From Haloplanus natans DSM 17983 (GTDB taxonomy: Archaea > Halobacteriota > Halobacteria > Halobacteriales > Haloferacaceae), in the NCBI RefSeq assembly GCF_000427685.1, contig NZ_ATYM01000003.1:124001-188000 (forward strand): a DNA stretch of 64,000 nucleotides. Reading direction: 5' to 3'. Shown in pieces: positions 55,643-64,000 of this stretch. Each line of letters opens with the position of its first letter. The stretch's first letter is position 1. Both the position numbers and the translations under genes were made by a program. Below the pieces are notes generated by a model. That model did not search any database and was not told the origin of the DNA. It was given only the letters and a program-made list of their open reading frames with translations.

Positions 55643-56224
55643 AAAGAACAAACCAAACGCCGGCAAAGTCTTATCGCTGAAAGCGACTCGACGACGGCGC
55701 AACGCTATACGAGCTGGCTCGTGGGGGAATATACGATCCGTCTCACGACTGACGGCCGAGAGGCGTTGCGTGAAATCGACGTCGGCGTCGATGTCGCCGT
55801 GTTGCATCGCAATCTGCCGGCCGTCTCGGGCCGTGAAGTCCTTTCGAAGATACGTGCTGACGGGCACAACTGTGGCGTTCTCATGGTTTTTGACCAACAG
55901 CCCGACGGCGACCTCGACGACATGGCGTTCGATGAGTCGCGGCTCGGGCCGGTCGAGCGCGACGACTTCCGCGAGACCGTCGCCGACTTGATCGAACGCG
56001 TCGCAGCGGCCGACGACGTCCGACAGTATCTCGCCCTCCGGGCAAAAATCACGCTGCTCGAGTCGGCCTATCCACCCGACACGCTCGCTACCGACGCGCA
56101 GTATGCCGAGCTCACCGCGCAGGCCGACGCGCTCGACATCGAACCGGCCGATATCCAGGCTGCCGGTCCCCGCGCCTTCCGTGGAATCCAGCAGTACGCT
56201 CCCGATTCCGCCTCGCCGACGTGA
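55643..56224 (+). pseudogene. HalX-type response regulator, degenerate and cut at its 5' end
   Basis: From about 55670 the frame reads LIAESDSTTAQRYTSWLVGEYTIR, aligning with receiver domains of HalX regulators, and ends with a HalX helix (RAKITLLESAYPPDTLATDAQY). No start codon precedes it because the composite transposon ends at 55642; only a GTG at 55721 is available. The phosphorylation Asp is replaced by His (VAVLHRNLP, CAT at 55805-55807), and the conserved Lys is also missing. It is either a dead gene or a truncated phosphorylation-independent protein of 167 residues. Confidence 0.7.
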
Positions 56225-56367
56225 CAGGGAAGGGGTAGTCGGGACCGGGCGACTGTCCGACGGCATGTCGAGACCACCGCCCCCGGCACACGGCCCAACC
56301 GATCCCTGCCGCGCCTGCTGATCGAGTCGACACCTTGGTAACGGTGGCTCTCCCATCGAAGAGTGGC

Positions 56368-56643
56368 ATGGCTACCCGACGACGCCAGCGGTTCATCCAC
56401 GCGACCATCGCGTGGATGCTGGGCGCAATCATCGTGCTAACGCTCCTCGAGTCACTCACGGGTGAACTCTTCTTTGTCGTCTCGCTCATCGGCTTCCTCG
56501 TCGTCGTCGAACTGACCGCGCCGTTCAGCGTCACGCCGCGGTGGCGGGCGCGGCTGAAGTGGGTGATCGCCCTTGGACTCCTCGCGTTCAGCTATATCGT
56601 CGTCAGACGGGTACTCGAGATCCTTCCCCCGGGGGTGGTGTGA
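56368..56643 (+). CDS. Small two- or three-span membrane protein
   Basis: This 91-residue protein has hydrophobic segments at about 14-32, 34-50 and 60-78 with a positively charged MATRRRQR start. It lies 3 bases before the DUF4350 gene and heads that operon, so it probably takes part in the same membrane-associated MoxR system. The upstream GTG-like start at 56335 is less likely. No family name recognised. Confidence 0.7.
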   Translation: MATRRRQRFIHATIAWMLGAIIVLTLLESLTGELFFVVSLIGFLVVVELTAPFSVTPRWRARLKWVIALGLLAFSYIVVRRVLEILPPGVV

Positions 56644-56646
56644 GCG

Positions 56647-57708
56647 ATGCGAGGCCCGCGCGACTGGGGGTATCCGGAGTGGGTGCTCGCCGGGGTGACG
56701 GTCGCCGTCGCGATTGCGATCGTCGTCGCAGCGAGTACGTCGGCCGCGGCCTTCGGGGTCTACAACGCCGCCTGGGACGGCACGTCGGGTCTCCAGACGG
56801 AAGCGGAGGCCGTCGGGACGGAGAGCCGCATCCTCCTGAACACCTCCTCGTACGACAGCGCAAACGCCACGGAGACGCTTGCCGTCGTGCTGGCACCCAC
56901 CGACCCCTACAACGCGTCGGAGACGCGGCGCGTGCGGCGGTTCGTCGAGCGAGGCGGGACGCTTCTCGTCGCCGAGGACGTCGGCACGGGCGGCAATCGG
57001 CTCCTGACGGCCGTCGGGGCCGAGGCGCGCGTGAATGGCTCGCTCCTTCGAGACGAACGGCACCACTACCGCTCGCCGGCGATGCCGCGGGCGCGGAACG
57101 TCTCCTCGAACGGACGCTTTAGCAACATCGACGCGCTCACGCTCAATTACGGCTCGGTCGTCGACCCCGCTAATGCGACCGTGCTCGTTCGCTCGTCGGC
57201 GTTCGCGTATCTGGATCGGAACGGCAACGCACGCCCGGACGACACCGAACCCCTCAACCAGTATCCGGTCGTGACGAGCGAATCCGTCGGCGAGGGACGC
57301 GTCATCGTCGTCTCCGATCCGAGCGTCTTCATCAACGCCATGATCGATCGGCCGGGCAACGCGGCGTTCACGCGACACCTGCTCGCTCGACACGAGCGCG
57401 TTCTCCTCGATTACTCACACGCGGGGAGCCAGCCGCCGCTGGCGGTTGCCGTCCTCTGGCTGCGCCGGTCGCCGCTTTTGCAACTCCTCGTGGGCGGCAT
57501 CGGCATCGCCGTGGTCTGGGGGCTGGGAACTCGTCGGGCGGCGCAGGCGCGTCCCCCGTGGGCTCGTCGCGACGCAGGGCGGGACACACCGGCGCCCGAA
57601 GACGGCGAATCACGGGCACGAACGCGATCACGCAACATCGAGGCGCCGCGAGGCCGGGTGATGGCAGGAACTTTGTACCGCGACGGTGACGAACAAACCG
57701 ATGAGTGA
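56647..57708 (+). CDS. DUF4350-domain membrane protein
   Basis: The 353-residue protein has an N-terminal helix (about 12-36), an extracellular-like Rossmann-type domain with FVERGGTLLVAEDVG at about 98-112 and VGEGRVIVVSDPSVFINAM at about 215-233 (DUF4350 hallmarks), then a second helix (about 275-297) and a basic tail. DUF4350 genes occur with MoxR ATPases and DUF58 proteins in haloarchaea. Its stop overlaps the MoxR start by eight bases (ATGAGTGA). Confidence 0.82.
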   Translation: MRGPRDWGYPEWVLAGVTVAVAIAIVVAASTSAAAFGVYNAAWDGTSGLQTEAEAVGTESRILLNTSSYDSANATETLAVVLAPTDPYNASETRRVRRFVERGGTLLVAEDVGTGGNRLLTAVGAEARVNGSLLRDERHHYRSPAMPRARNVSSNGRFSNIDALTLNYGSVVDPANATVLVRSSAFAYLDRNGNARPDDTEPLNQYPVVTSESVGEGRVIVVSDPSVFINAMIDRPGNAAFTRHLLARHERVLLDYSHAGSQPPLAVAVLWLRRSPLLQLLVGGIGIAVVWGLGTRRAAQARPPWARRDAGRDTPAPEDGESRARTRSRNIEAPRGRVMAGTLYRDGDEQTDE

Positions 57709-58729
57709 CCCGGCGGACGTGTACCAGGCAGTCAGCGAGGAAGTCAGTACCGTTCTCGTCGGCAACGAACCTATCATCGAGCGCCTGACGATCGCTGCAC
57801 TCACTGGCGGGCACGTACTCCTCGAGGGAGTGCCGGGCGTCGCCAAGACGACGATCGCGGATCTGTTCGCCCGAGCGTTGGGACTCGACTTCCGGCGGAT
57901 TCAGATGACTCCCGACATCCTCCCCGCAGACATCACTGGCACGCAGATGTACCGCGAGCAGACGGGCGAGTTTCAGGTGCAGCGCGGCCCCGTATTCGCC
58001 AATCTCGTTCTCGCGGACGAGATCAACCGCGCGACGCCGAAGACACAGAGTGCACTGCTCGAAGCGATGCAGGAGCGGCAAGTGACGATCGAGGGGGAGA
58101 CGCTGACGCTTCCCACACCGTTCATGGTGATCGCGACTCAGAACCCGATCGAATACGAGGGGACGTTCGCGCTCCCGGAGGCACAGCGCGATCGCTTCCA
58201 ATTCAAACTCGTCGTCGATGTGCCCGAAGCGGGCGACGAGCGGACGATGCTCAACCGCTTCGACGACGAACCGGGCCTCGGCCCGGAGAGCGTCTCGCAG
58301 GTCGTCGAGCCGGACGCGTTACTGGCGGCGCGACGTGAGGTCGAAGAGGTACACGTCAGCCCGAAAGTCAAAGAGTACATTCTGTCGGTCATTTCAGCGA
58401 CGCGAACCGCTTCCGACATCGAGTACGGCGCCTCGCCGCGGACATCACTCATGCTGCTGAATGCGGGAAAGGCCAACGCAGCGATTCGGGGGCGGGAGTA
58501 CGCGCTTCCGGCCGACATCAAAGCTATGGTCCCCGACGTGCTCAGACATCGGCTGGTGCTGAATACCGACGCAGTGCTCAGCGATCGATCGATCGAGTCC
58601 GTCGTCGACGACATCCTCGGGACGACGCCGGCGCCAGAAGCTCAACTCGACGTGCCACAGCCGGACGGACAGTCCCCGGCGGACGGCGAGACGGCGGGCG
58701 CGGAGGCGACCGAGGGGGCGGACGATTGA
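57701..58729 (+). CDS. MoxR-family AAA+ ATPase
   Basis: The 342-residue AAA+ protein has GVPGVAKTTIADLFARALG (Walker A, about 43-60), ADEINRATPKTQSALLEAMQE (Walker B, about 105-125), VIATQNPIEYEGTFALPEAQ (sensor 1) and a C-terminal lid domain with ASPRTSLMLL. MoxR proteins work with DUF58/von Willebrand-type partners as chaperones for membrane or metal-dependent complexes. The DUF58 partner is encoded at 62,241-63,707 on the other strand. ATG at 57701 chosen over GTG 57686. Confidence 0.92.
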   Translation: MSDPADVYQAVSEEVSTVLVGNEPIIERLTIAALTGGHVLLEGVPGVAKTTIADLFARALGLDFRRIQMTPDILPADITGTQMYREQTGEFQVQRGPVFANLVLADEINRATPKTQSALLEAMQERQVTIEGETLTLPTPFMVIATQNPIEYEGTFALPEAQRDRFQFKLVVDVPEAGDERTMLNRFDDEPGLGPESVSQVVEPDALLAARREVEEVHVSPKVKEYILSVISATRTASDIEYGASPRTSLMLLNAGKANAAIRGREYALPADIKAMVPDVLRHRLVLNTDAVLSDRSIESVVDDILGTTPAPEAQLDVPQPDGQSPADGETAGAEATEGADD

Positions 58730-58751
58730 CTGGCCCGGACTGCTCGCGGCG

Positions 58752-59723
58752 TCACGCCTCGGCCGTCGCTTCGGCTTCGGATAGGCTCGTATCGGAATCC
58801 GACGGCGTCCACCGACACGTCACCACCAGCGAGTCCGGGTTCTCGCCCGCCGTGGTTTCGACGACGATTGGCTCGTCGAGCCCGTTGGCGAGCCCGACCG
58901 CGAGAAACGACGCCACTGGATGGTCGAACTCCGTCGTGTCGGCGTACGTGTTGCCGGTCGTCTCGACCGAGAGGCGGCCGTTTGCCACGTCGAGGTCACG
59001 CTCAGCCGACTCGACGAGCTCGAACGATTCGACCAGCGCGTCCGTGAGTTGATCGACCAGTCGGGCGGGCGACCGCCCGAGCGAGCCGGTGAGCGTCGAA
59101 CGGAAGTCTCGAAACAGGCCGCTGCCGGTTGGCGTGAACGCCACGCCGCGCCGGGCGCTGTCATCCGGGACGACGAACACCGTATCGAGGTCGTCGCCCG
59201 GGGGGAGCTCGTACTGCTCGTGTTGGGGAACGAACAGCGTCGCGGTCACGGGCGATGCTCTCGGTACGTAAATCCGGTGATCGCTCACCCCGAGTTCCGC
59301 ACAGATGGCGGCCTCCGTCTCGGAGGCTGATTCGTAGACGCGCTCACCGACAGAGGCCGTGAGGAATCGCCCGGGCGTCAGGTAGTAGATCATGACGCCG
59401 CCGAAAAGGCCGGTGCCTCCGAGGGCAAACAGGACGGAGCGTGTGGTGGGAAAGAGCACGCCAGCAGCGAGTGCGAGCACGCCGACGAGGCCAAGCGCGA
59501 GTGCCGTCCGTCGATAGGTGAGCCGGCGGGTTCGCGCGTATTCGCGGCGGAGTCGGTCGTTTTCTTGCTGGAGCCGCCGGACCTGCGCACGCAACGTCTC
59601 GGGGTCGGTGGCGGCGTCCGTATCGGCCTCGCCGTCCCGGTCGTCAACGTCTGCATCCGTCTCCGCGTCGCGTTTCCGCGCGGGACTACCGGGCGATTCA
59701 TCGCGGCCGGCCGATCGACTCAC
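58752..59723 (-). CDS. Coiled-coil, two-span membrane protein of the MoxR cluster
   Basis: The 323-residue protein begins with a very acidic stretch, a coiled coil (about 40-70, LRAQVRRLQQENDRLRREYA), two hydrophobic helices (about 75-95 and 98-115), and a soluble domain (about 120-310). It overlaps the upstream small membrane gene by four bases (ATGA type). Similar proteins accompany DUF58 genes in haloarchaea; I recall a DUF7982-like label but cannot confirm it. It ends 23 bases from the MoxR stop, on the opposite strand. Confidence 0.7.
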   Translation of the reverse strand: MSRSAGRDESPGSPARKRDAETDADVDDRDGEADTDAATDPETLRAQVRRLQQENDRLRREYARTRRLTYRRTALALGLVGVLALAAGVLFPTTRSVLFALGGTGLFGGVMIYYLTPGRFLTASVGERVYESASETEAAICAELGVSDHRIYVPRASPVTATLFVPQHEQYELPPGDDLDTVFVVPDDSARRGVAFTPTGSGLFRDFRSTLTGSLGRSPARLVDQLTDALVESFELVESAERDLDVANGRLSVETTGNTYADTTEFDHPVASFLAVGLANGLDEPIVVETTAGENPDSLVVTCRWTPSDSDTSLSEAEATAEA

Positions 59724-60208
59724 GTCGCCACCTCACCGAGGACGACGAGTTCGTAGCGATGCAAACCGTACAGACAGAGCGCAAGCACACAGAGCACGCC
59801 GCCGCTCAACACCCAAAGGTCGATGTCGAGACCGGTGACGCGGATCCAGCCGACCGCACCACCGACAGCACCTGCAGCGACGGCGAAGCCCCCGACGACG
59901 CGGCGTCGTTGCCGGGCGATAGAGCGGTCAGTAACTAAGCAACCAGCGAGAGTGAGTGCAACGGCTACGACGCCGGCCGGCGGGGCACGGCCACTCAGTC
60001 CACCGAGCACAAGCATCCCGGCTGCAAAGCCCATGGGACCCCCGGCGACCAGACGGACACCTGCAGCGCACGCGCCGCCGACGAGGCCTACTGTCCCACC
60101 GACCAGCGTCGCGACGCCGACGAACAGCGCGGCGCTGACGAATTCGGCCAGCGTGGCCCGCAGTGGCGTTTCGATACCCGGTGCGTACCCGTCTGTGGAC
60201 AGTACCAT
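59720..60208 (-). CDS. Gly/Ala-rich multi-span membrane protein (DUF7519-like)
   Basis: The 162-residue protein has about five hydrophobic helices rich in Gly, Ala and Val, and little soluble sequence. Such proteins (DUF7519 group, from memory) are encoded beside DUF58 in haloarchaea. It presumably belonged to one leftward operon with the DUF58 gene; the IS200/IS605 element now separates the two by two kilobases. A short TATA-like stretch upstream is not obvious, so expression may depend on the inserted element or an internal promoter. Confidence 0.7.
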   Translation of the reverse strand: MVLSTDGYAPGIETPLRATLAEFVSAALFVGVATLVGGTVGLVGGACAAGVRLVAGGPMGFAAGMLVLGGLSGRAPPAGVVAVALTLAGCLVTDRSIARQRRRVVGGFAVAAGAVGGAVGWIRVTGLDIDLWVLSGGVLCVLALCLYGLHRYELVVLGEVAT

Positions 60209-60400
60209 GCGTGTGGGTTGGGGTGAACTGCGTTCGTGACTGTGCTAAAACCATCGGTGATCCCGTCTCCGCGGGGATGCCCGCTCGTGGTCCTGACTAC
60301 GCTGGGCGGGCCACCGAGAGCGCTCGCCTTCGTGTCGGGACCCTCTCTAGACGACAGATGTGGGCTTCCCCCTTATTAGCGTGAGGCCCTGTCGGGCTAC

Positions 60401-60440
60401 CTAATTGACCTCCTCCCGCGCCTAAAGTCGCGGGAATCCC
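60401..60440 (-). repeat. Right-end hairpin of the IS200/IS605 element (omega RNA 3' region)
   Basis: Reading the minus strand: GGGATTCCCGCGACTTTAGG, then CGCGGGAGGAGGTCAATTAG. In TnpB systems the transcript of this end and the adjoining target DNA forms the guide (omega) RNA; the guide here would be the flanking bases at about 60380-60400. Confidence 0.6.
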
Positions 60441-60476
60441 ACCATAGGATTTCAGGCCGAGCGCGGCCCTAAGGTT

Positions 60477-61712
60477 TCAAGACGCATACGTTCCAAGTGT
60501 CTCTTGCTGGGTGTCAGCATCGGCTTGGCTGTCTTGTGGGACGGTCAAACGTCCCCCTTCCTCAGCCGAGTCATCGCCACTCGTGTATTCTCTTGAATGG
60601 CTCTCTCCGCTGAGGTAGCGGTCTGCAATATTGAGCGCGGCGTTCACGTCTGCTTGGTACTCCGAAACCCAACACTCCGAATTGGAACACTTGAACGTCG
60701 CCTGCTTCGGACGGTAGCCCTGTTCTCCGCAACAGTGGCACGTCTTCGAAGTGTACGCGGGATTCACCGTCTCCACACGAATCCCTTTCTCAGCCGCCTT
60801 GTAGCGAATCTGAGCGTGCATCTTCGCAAATCCCCACCCGTGAAGGCGGCGGTTCATGAACGCGCCGTAGTCCATGTTCTCACGGATGTGCGTCAAGTCT
60901 TCGAGTACCAACACGGGGTTCTCGAATTGGTCGGCGTAGGCGACGACCTCCGACGTGACCGTGTGGAGGATGTGGTCGATGTGTCGCCACAACTCGTCGC
61001 CGTAGGACTCTGCTATACGTTCGCTTCCGCGTTTCTGAAGGCGTCGGGTCGCCGTGAAGTACGTCTCACGGAGTTGTCGGACTCGCTTGCCTTCGTCGTT
61101 CCAGAGGTTGGGTGCAGTCGGGGAGCCGCGCTCGTCACGGTGACACACCGTTAACAAAGAGGCTTCCCCGATGTCTACCCCAATCGGCGTCTCCGCCGAA
61201 CTGGTTTCTCGCTCCTCCACGTCTCGCGTGGCGACGATGTGGAAGTACCACTCACTGTCGCGGTTGAACAGCCGACATTCACCCATCTTCGCGTCTCCCG
61301 CGTGCAACGCTTCCAACCACTCCCGTTGTTCGGGGTTCGGTTGTGCGGGCAACCAGAGGTGGTAGTCGTCGTGGTGCGGGATTTTGACGTACCACTCAAT
61401 TGCGTTCTGCGGCTTGTGGTCGAGCTTCGGGCCTTCATTCGTGAACCGAACAGGGTGGTCGTCGTGAAGCTCTTTCGCGTTGTAGCTTCCGCCACAGAGT
61501 TGTGGGACGTACTTCTTGAGCGCGTTCTTCGCGTAGCCGCTCAGGTCGTAGTTGACCACTACGTCGTTGGCCGCTGACTGTGTGGTGCAGTTGGCGTTGA
61601 ACGCGGCTTCGAGCGCGTCTTGGTACGCTTGTTTCGTCTCACAGAGTTTGCGGTGCTTGTGGGCGTTCGGCTCCACAAGCTTGAGTTCCAGCGTCTCGGT
61701 GAGTTCCGTCAC
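60477..61712 (-). CDS. tnpB: TnpB RNA-guided nuclease (IS605 OrfB)
   Basis: The 411-residue protein has RuvC Asp180 (PIGVDIGEASL), Glu271 (LVLEDLTHIRENM) and Asp355 (YQADVNAALNIADRYL) in order, and the CHCCGEQGY...FKCSNSEC zinc finger. All three catalytic acids are present, so the nuclease should be functional. It starts at GTG 61712, overlapping the TGA of tnpA by four bases (GTGA). TnpB uses omega RNA from the element's right end to cut donor-joint DNA and keep the element in place. Confidence 0.92.
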   Translation of the reverse strand: MTELTETLELKLVEPNAHKHRKLCETKQAYQDALEAAFNANCTTQSAANDVVVNYDLSGYAKNALKKYVPQLCGGSYNAKELHDDHPVRFTNEGPKLDHKPQNAIEWYVKIPHHDDYHLWLPAQPNPEQREWLEALHAGDAKMGECRLFNRDSEWYFHIVATRDVEERETSSAETPIGVDIGEASLLTVCHRDERGSPTAPNLWNDEGKRVRQLRETYFTATRRLQKRGSERIAESYGDELWRHIDHILHTVTSEVVAYADQFENPVLVLEDLTHIRENMDYGAFMNRRLHGWGFAKMHAQIRYKAAEKGIRVETVNPAYTSKTCHCCGEQGYRPKQATFKCSNSECWVSEYQADVNAALNIADRYLSGESHSREYTSGDDSAEEGGRLTVPQDSQADADTQQETLGTYAS

Positions 61713-62098
61713 TGTTCGTCCTCCTCGTGACGCTCGATGTACTTCTCGACAGTCTCGCTCGAAACGTGTCCCGCTGTTCCTGCGTAGTAGCCGCGTGCCC
61801 ACTTGATTTTCTCGCCGTCGTGGTCGGCGTGTCGGTGGTTGTATTTCCGCGAACTGATGCCTTTGAACCAGTTGGCGAGAAGTGACGGGGCGTGTTTCGG
61901 CGGGCTACTGACGAACAGGTGGATGTGGTCGGGTTGGACGGTGAGGTCGATAATCTCCAACCCTTTCTCGTCGGCTATTTCGTGAAGGATGTCTCGCACA
62001 CGGGTTGCAACGTCACCGACGAGTACCGATTGGCGGTACTTCGGTATCCACACTATGTGGTAGTTGAGGTTGTACGTTGCGTGCCGTGTGGTCTTCAT
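61709..62098 (-). CDS. tnpA: TnpA Y1-HUH transposase (IS200 type)
   Basis: The 129-residue protein has the HUH motif PDHIHLF at about 64-70 and the catalytic Tyr in VEKYIERH near 118-122, preceded by WIPKYRQSVL (family start HxxWxPKYR). The length matches IS200 TnpA proteins. It performs single-strand transposition at the hairpin ends and is likely active. The start ATG at 62098 is the only family-consistent one. Confidence 0.92.
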   Translation of the reverse strand: MKTTRHATYNLNYHIVWIPKYRQSVLVGDVATRVRDILHEIADEKGLEIIDLTVQPDHIHLFVSSPPKHAPSLLANWFKGISSRKYNHRHADHDGEKIKWARGYYAGTAGHVSSETVEKYIERHEEDEQ

Positions 62099-62240
62099 CC
62101 GTACTACACACTATGCCTCTGTGGTGTCTTAAAACTATCGTACACGGTGGGAAATCCAGCCGTGCTATCATCGGTGGGGATGTACGCTATTGTCCGCTTG
62201 ACCCGCGCCTGAAGACGCGGGTATGCGCTCGCACTATGTG

Positions 62241-63707
62241 TCATGCGGACTGCCGCATACGAAGGCGATGGGCGTCAAGGAGCGCGTCGAGTCGGTTACC
62301 GGGGGCGACTTCGAACGCAGCGACACGCGAGAACTGATTCAATTCCTGACGAAAATTCTCGAACGAACGGTAGCGCTCGTAGGCGGCTTCCCCGTCCACG
62401 CTCGCGTCTGGCTCGTAGAGCACGCGCGGCGCGAGAAAGAGCATGACGTAATTCCCGTTCCGGCGCGCCAGCTTGACCGTCTCGCGGAGGCTTGCCCGCT
62501 TCGCGTCGTCGGTGAACAGTACCGTCCAGAGCGTGCCGCGCTGTCGAGTGTCGATCGTCCGCATCGTCTGGAACAGACTGTCACCGGAGAGTCGCGACAC
62601 GTACGCGTTCGTACTCTCGAGATATGGTCGAAGCGTCGTCGCAAAGCGCGTGTCTGACTGCGATAACCGGGAGCGGATACGCTCCGCGTACTCGGGGGCC
62701 ACCGCGGTATCCGCGGTGACGCGGTGTCGCGGCCGGTGGTGGTCGGCAGTGGCGGGGGCCGGGAGCGCCGACAGATCGAGCAGGCGGCGCCGGATCACTC
62801 CGTACGCCGACCGGGCCGCGGTCGACGGCTGACGAGTCGTGATTCCGTTGTTGCCAACTGTGTACAGCCGGAGCGGATCGTTCTGTTCCTCGGCGGCGCC
62901 GGCCGCACCCATCGCCACCTCGCGGAGATAGTCCAGCATCGTCTCGCCCTCGCGACCGACCTCGAGGGTCGACCGGTGGTCAACGACGAGAACCGTCTTG
63001 CGTTCGGTTTCGGTTTCGAACTGCTGGATGTGGAGATCAGCCAGTCGGGCCGTTGCCTTCCAGTCGATGTACCGCATACTGTCGCCAGGGACGTACTGTC
63101 GAATCTGGTCGGGGAGGAGCCCCGGTCCTGTTTCTTTAGTGGGGTGTTCACCGAACAGTGACTCCACGCTCTCGCCGCCCTGGCCGACGTGTAGGTTCCG
63201 CGGATACCGCGGCTCGACCGTCACCGCCGGTTGCGGCCCACGAACGAGCGTTTCCGCGTAGCAGCCACCCGCACCGCGCACCTCGACGCGGGCGGCATCG
63301 AAGTCGAACTCGCCGGCGACGGGCATCGTAAGCGTGAACTCGGTGCCGACGCCGGTCGTTCCGGGAGCGAGCCGGACGCGCCGCGCTGCGACCGACGTCC
63401 CTCGGGCACTCGTCGGTGGACGCGCCGTCACCGTCACCGCGGAGGCAGTCGGCACAGCGAGTTCGACAGTCAGTCTCACCTGTACCGTTTGTTCCACGGG
63501 GAGACGGGGTCGGTCGAGATCGTACTCGATCCGAAGGCCCTCGTCGATTTCGCGAAGCGATCGGTACGCGGCGTACTGGAGACCAAGCAGCCACGCTCCG
63601 ATGCCGATGGTCCCGAGCAACCAGCGCGGCTGGGCAGCGAGCACGGCGAGGGCGGCAAACACGCCTCCGATGCCCGCAACTGTCCAGAAGCGCCGCGTGA
63701 CGTTCAT
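62241..63707 (-). CDS. DUF58 domain protein
   Basis: The 488-residue protein has two hydrophobic helices at about 8-40, a beta-rich domain, and the DUF58 signature IRQYVPGDSMRYIDWKATARL at about 222-242, followed by a von Willebrand-like fold with VVDHRSTLEVG. The ATG at 63707 begins MNVTRRFW, a better start than one at 63818. It partners MoxR ATPases. The IS200/IS605 element has landed 11-20 bases after its stop codon. Confidence 0.88.
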   Translation of the reverse strand: MNVTRRFWTVAGIGGVFAALAVLAAQPRWLLGTIGIGAWLLGLQYAAYRSLREIDEGLRIEYDLDRPRLPVEQTVQVRLTVELAVPTASAVTVTARPPTSARGTSVAARRVRLAPGTTGVGTEFTLTMPVAGEFDFDAARVEVRGAGGCYAETLVRGPQPAVTVEPRYPRNLHVGQGGESVESLFGEHPTKETGPGLLPDQIRQYVPGDSMRYIDWKATARLADLHIQQFETETERKTVLVVDHRSTLEVGREGETMLDYLREVAMGAAGAAEEQNDPLRLYTVGNNGITTRQPSTAARSAYGVIRRRLLDLSALPAPATADHHRPRHRVTADTAVAPEYAERIRSRLSQSDTRFATTLRPYLESTNAYVSRLSGDSLFQTMRTIDTRQRGTLWTVLFTDDAKRASLRETVKLARRNGNYVMLFLAPRVLYEPDASVDGEAAYERYRSFENFRQELNQFSRVAAFEVAPGNRLDALLDAHRLRMRQSA

Positions 63708-63936
63708 GTCCTCTGCGCGTACAGACGCCCGACACACAATTGAATGTTCGGTGTCGGCAGCGGAACGATAGGCCGACGAGGATCGCCGACGAGGCGGTGC
63801 GGTGTCCGAGTGACTCATGCCCGAACTCGACCGCCCCGGCGATGGCAGCGACTACATCGGAGTGACGCGGTTACGCGCTTGCCAACCGATAGAGGTGGCT
63901 AAAACGGGAGTTCACTGGTCGCCGCCACCGTGCTAC

Positions 63937-64000
63937 TCAGTCCGACAGCAAGAGTACGTCCACCGGCAACGGGAGATCGGGGGGGTTCTGATCTGCCCGG
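63937..64000 (-). CDS. C-terminal tail of a further minus-strand gene (right edge)
   Basis: The minus strand is open from the window edge to TGA at 63937-63939 and encodes DQNPPDLPLPVDVLLLSD. It could be the end of another gene of the MoxR/DUF58 cluster, but 20 codons are not enough to identify it. Confidence 0.3.
   Translation of the reverse strand, partial: RADQNPPDLPLPVDVLLLSD

Larger units (their letters stand above)
60401..62230 (-). mobile_element. IS200/IS605 element with tnpA and tnpB
   Basis: Left-end and right-end hairpins bracket two overlapping genes on the minus strand: the left end near 62202-62221 (CCCGCGCCTGAAGACGCGGG) and the right end at about 60405-60440 (CCCGCGCCTAAAGTCGCGGG plus GAGGTCAATTAG). 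tnpA precedes tnpB and overlaps it by four bases. Both genes look intact. As usual for this family no target duplication is expected. It sits between the DUF58 gene and its downstream partner. Confidence 0.88.

Overview
The window is chromosomal DNA of a halophilic archaeon (class Halobacteria). Most proteins are strongly acidic. GTG/ATG starts with short or no leaders and TATA boxes about 25-35 bases upstream are common. The gene content is typical of haloarchaea: HalX receiver, TrmB regulator, Orc1/Cdc6, OapA/ArvA-type GTPase, MoxR-DUF58 cluster, and IS1595, IS701, ISH8-like and IS200/IS605 elements. Background DNA is GC-rich, but about 25.9-36.0 kb is visibly AT-rich and looks imported.

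Layout. 1-6 kb: a secreted dockerin/PKD protein (cut by the left edge), two small or poorly known genes, an OapA/ArvA-like GTPase, a ribbon-helix-helix protein and a surface protein. 6.2-17.2 kb: sugar-nucleotide and glycan genes, namely glmS, a GlmU-like nucleotidyltransferase, two GT2 glycosyltransferases, a TrmB regulator and three overlapping SDR epimerase/dehydratase genes. The third SDR gene, SQD1-like, carries a 350-residue intein that splits its YxxxK active site. 17.2-25.9 kb: an integrated replicon with a PrimPol, a UvrD-type helicase and an acidic partner protein, a TFB-like protein and a winged-helix regulator. It is flanked by a broken serine resolvase and a broken tyrosine integrase, so it looks trapped. 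25.9-36.0 kb: the AT-rich glycan island (GT4 enzymes, flippase, pyruvyl-transferase-like, FkbM methyltransferase, multi-membrane protein) with decayed transposases; a 30-residue stump of a GT4 gene marks its right junction. 36.2-40 kb: two GT4 genes and a divergent sulfatase-superfamily enzyme. 40.1-46.3 kb: a dead integrase, a second GlmU-like gene, orc1/cdc6 with a probable replication origin made of inverted TTCGAGTGTAA repeats, and glmM. A second, decayed copy of the glmM 3' end lies on the other side of orc1.

46.6-49.0 kb holds three paralogous 90-residue Cys/His proteins and scars of IS200/IS605 ends. 49,464-55,642 is a composite transposon: two IS1595 copies in the same direction around a secreted cohesin- and dockerin-bearing 5'-nucleotidase-like protein, bounded by a perfect 8-base direct repeat AAAGAACA. 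It interrupts a degenerate HalX receiver gene. 56.3-64 kb is a MoxR/DUF58/DUF4350-type cluster into which an apparently intact IS200/IS605 element (tnpA plus tnpB) has inserted.

Functionally, GlmS, GlmM and the GlmU-like enzymes would supply UDP-amino sugars. The SDRs would convert nucleotide sugars, the GT2/GT4 enzymes assemble the glycan, the flippase export it, and FkbM, pyruvyl-transferase-like and sulfatase-like enzymes decorate it, probably for S-layer or archaellin N-glycosylation. All names are from reading the sequence by eye; no database search was run.
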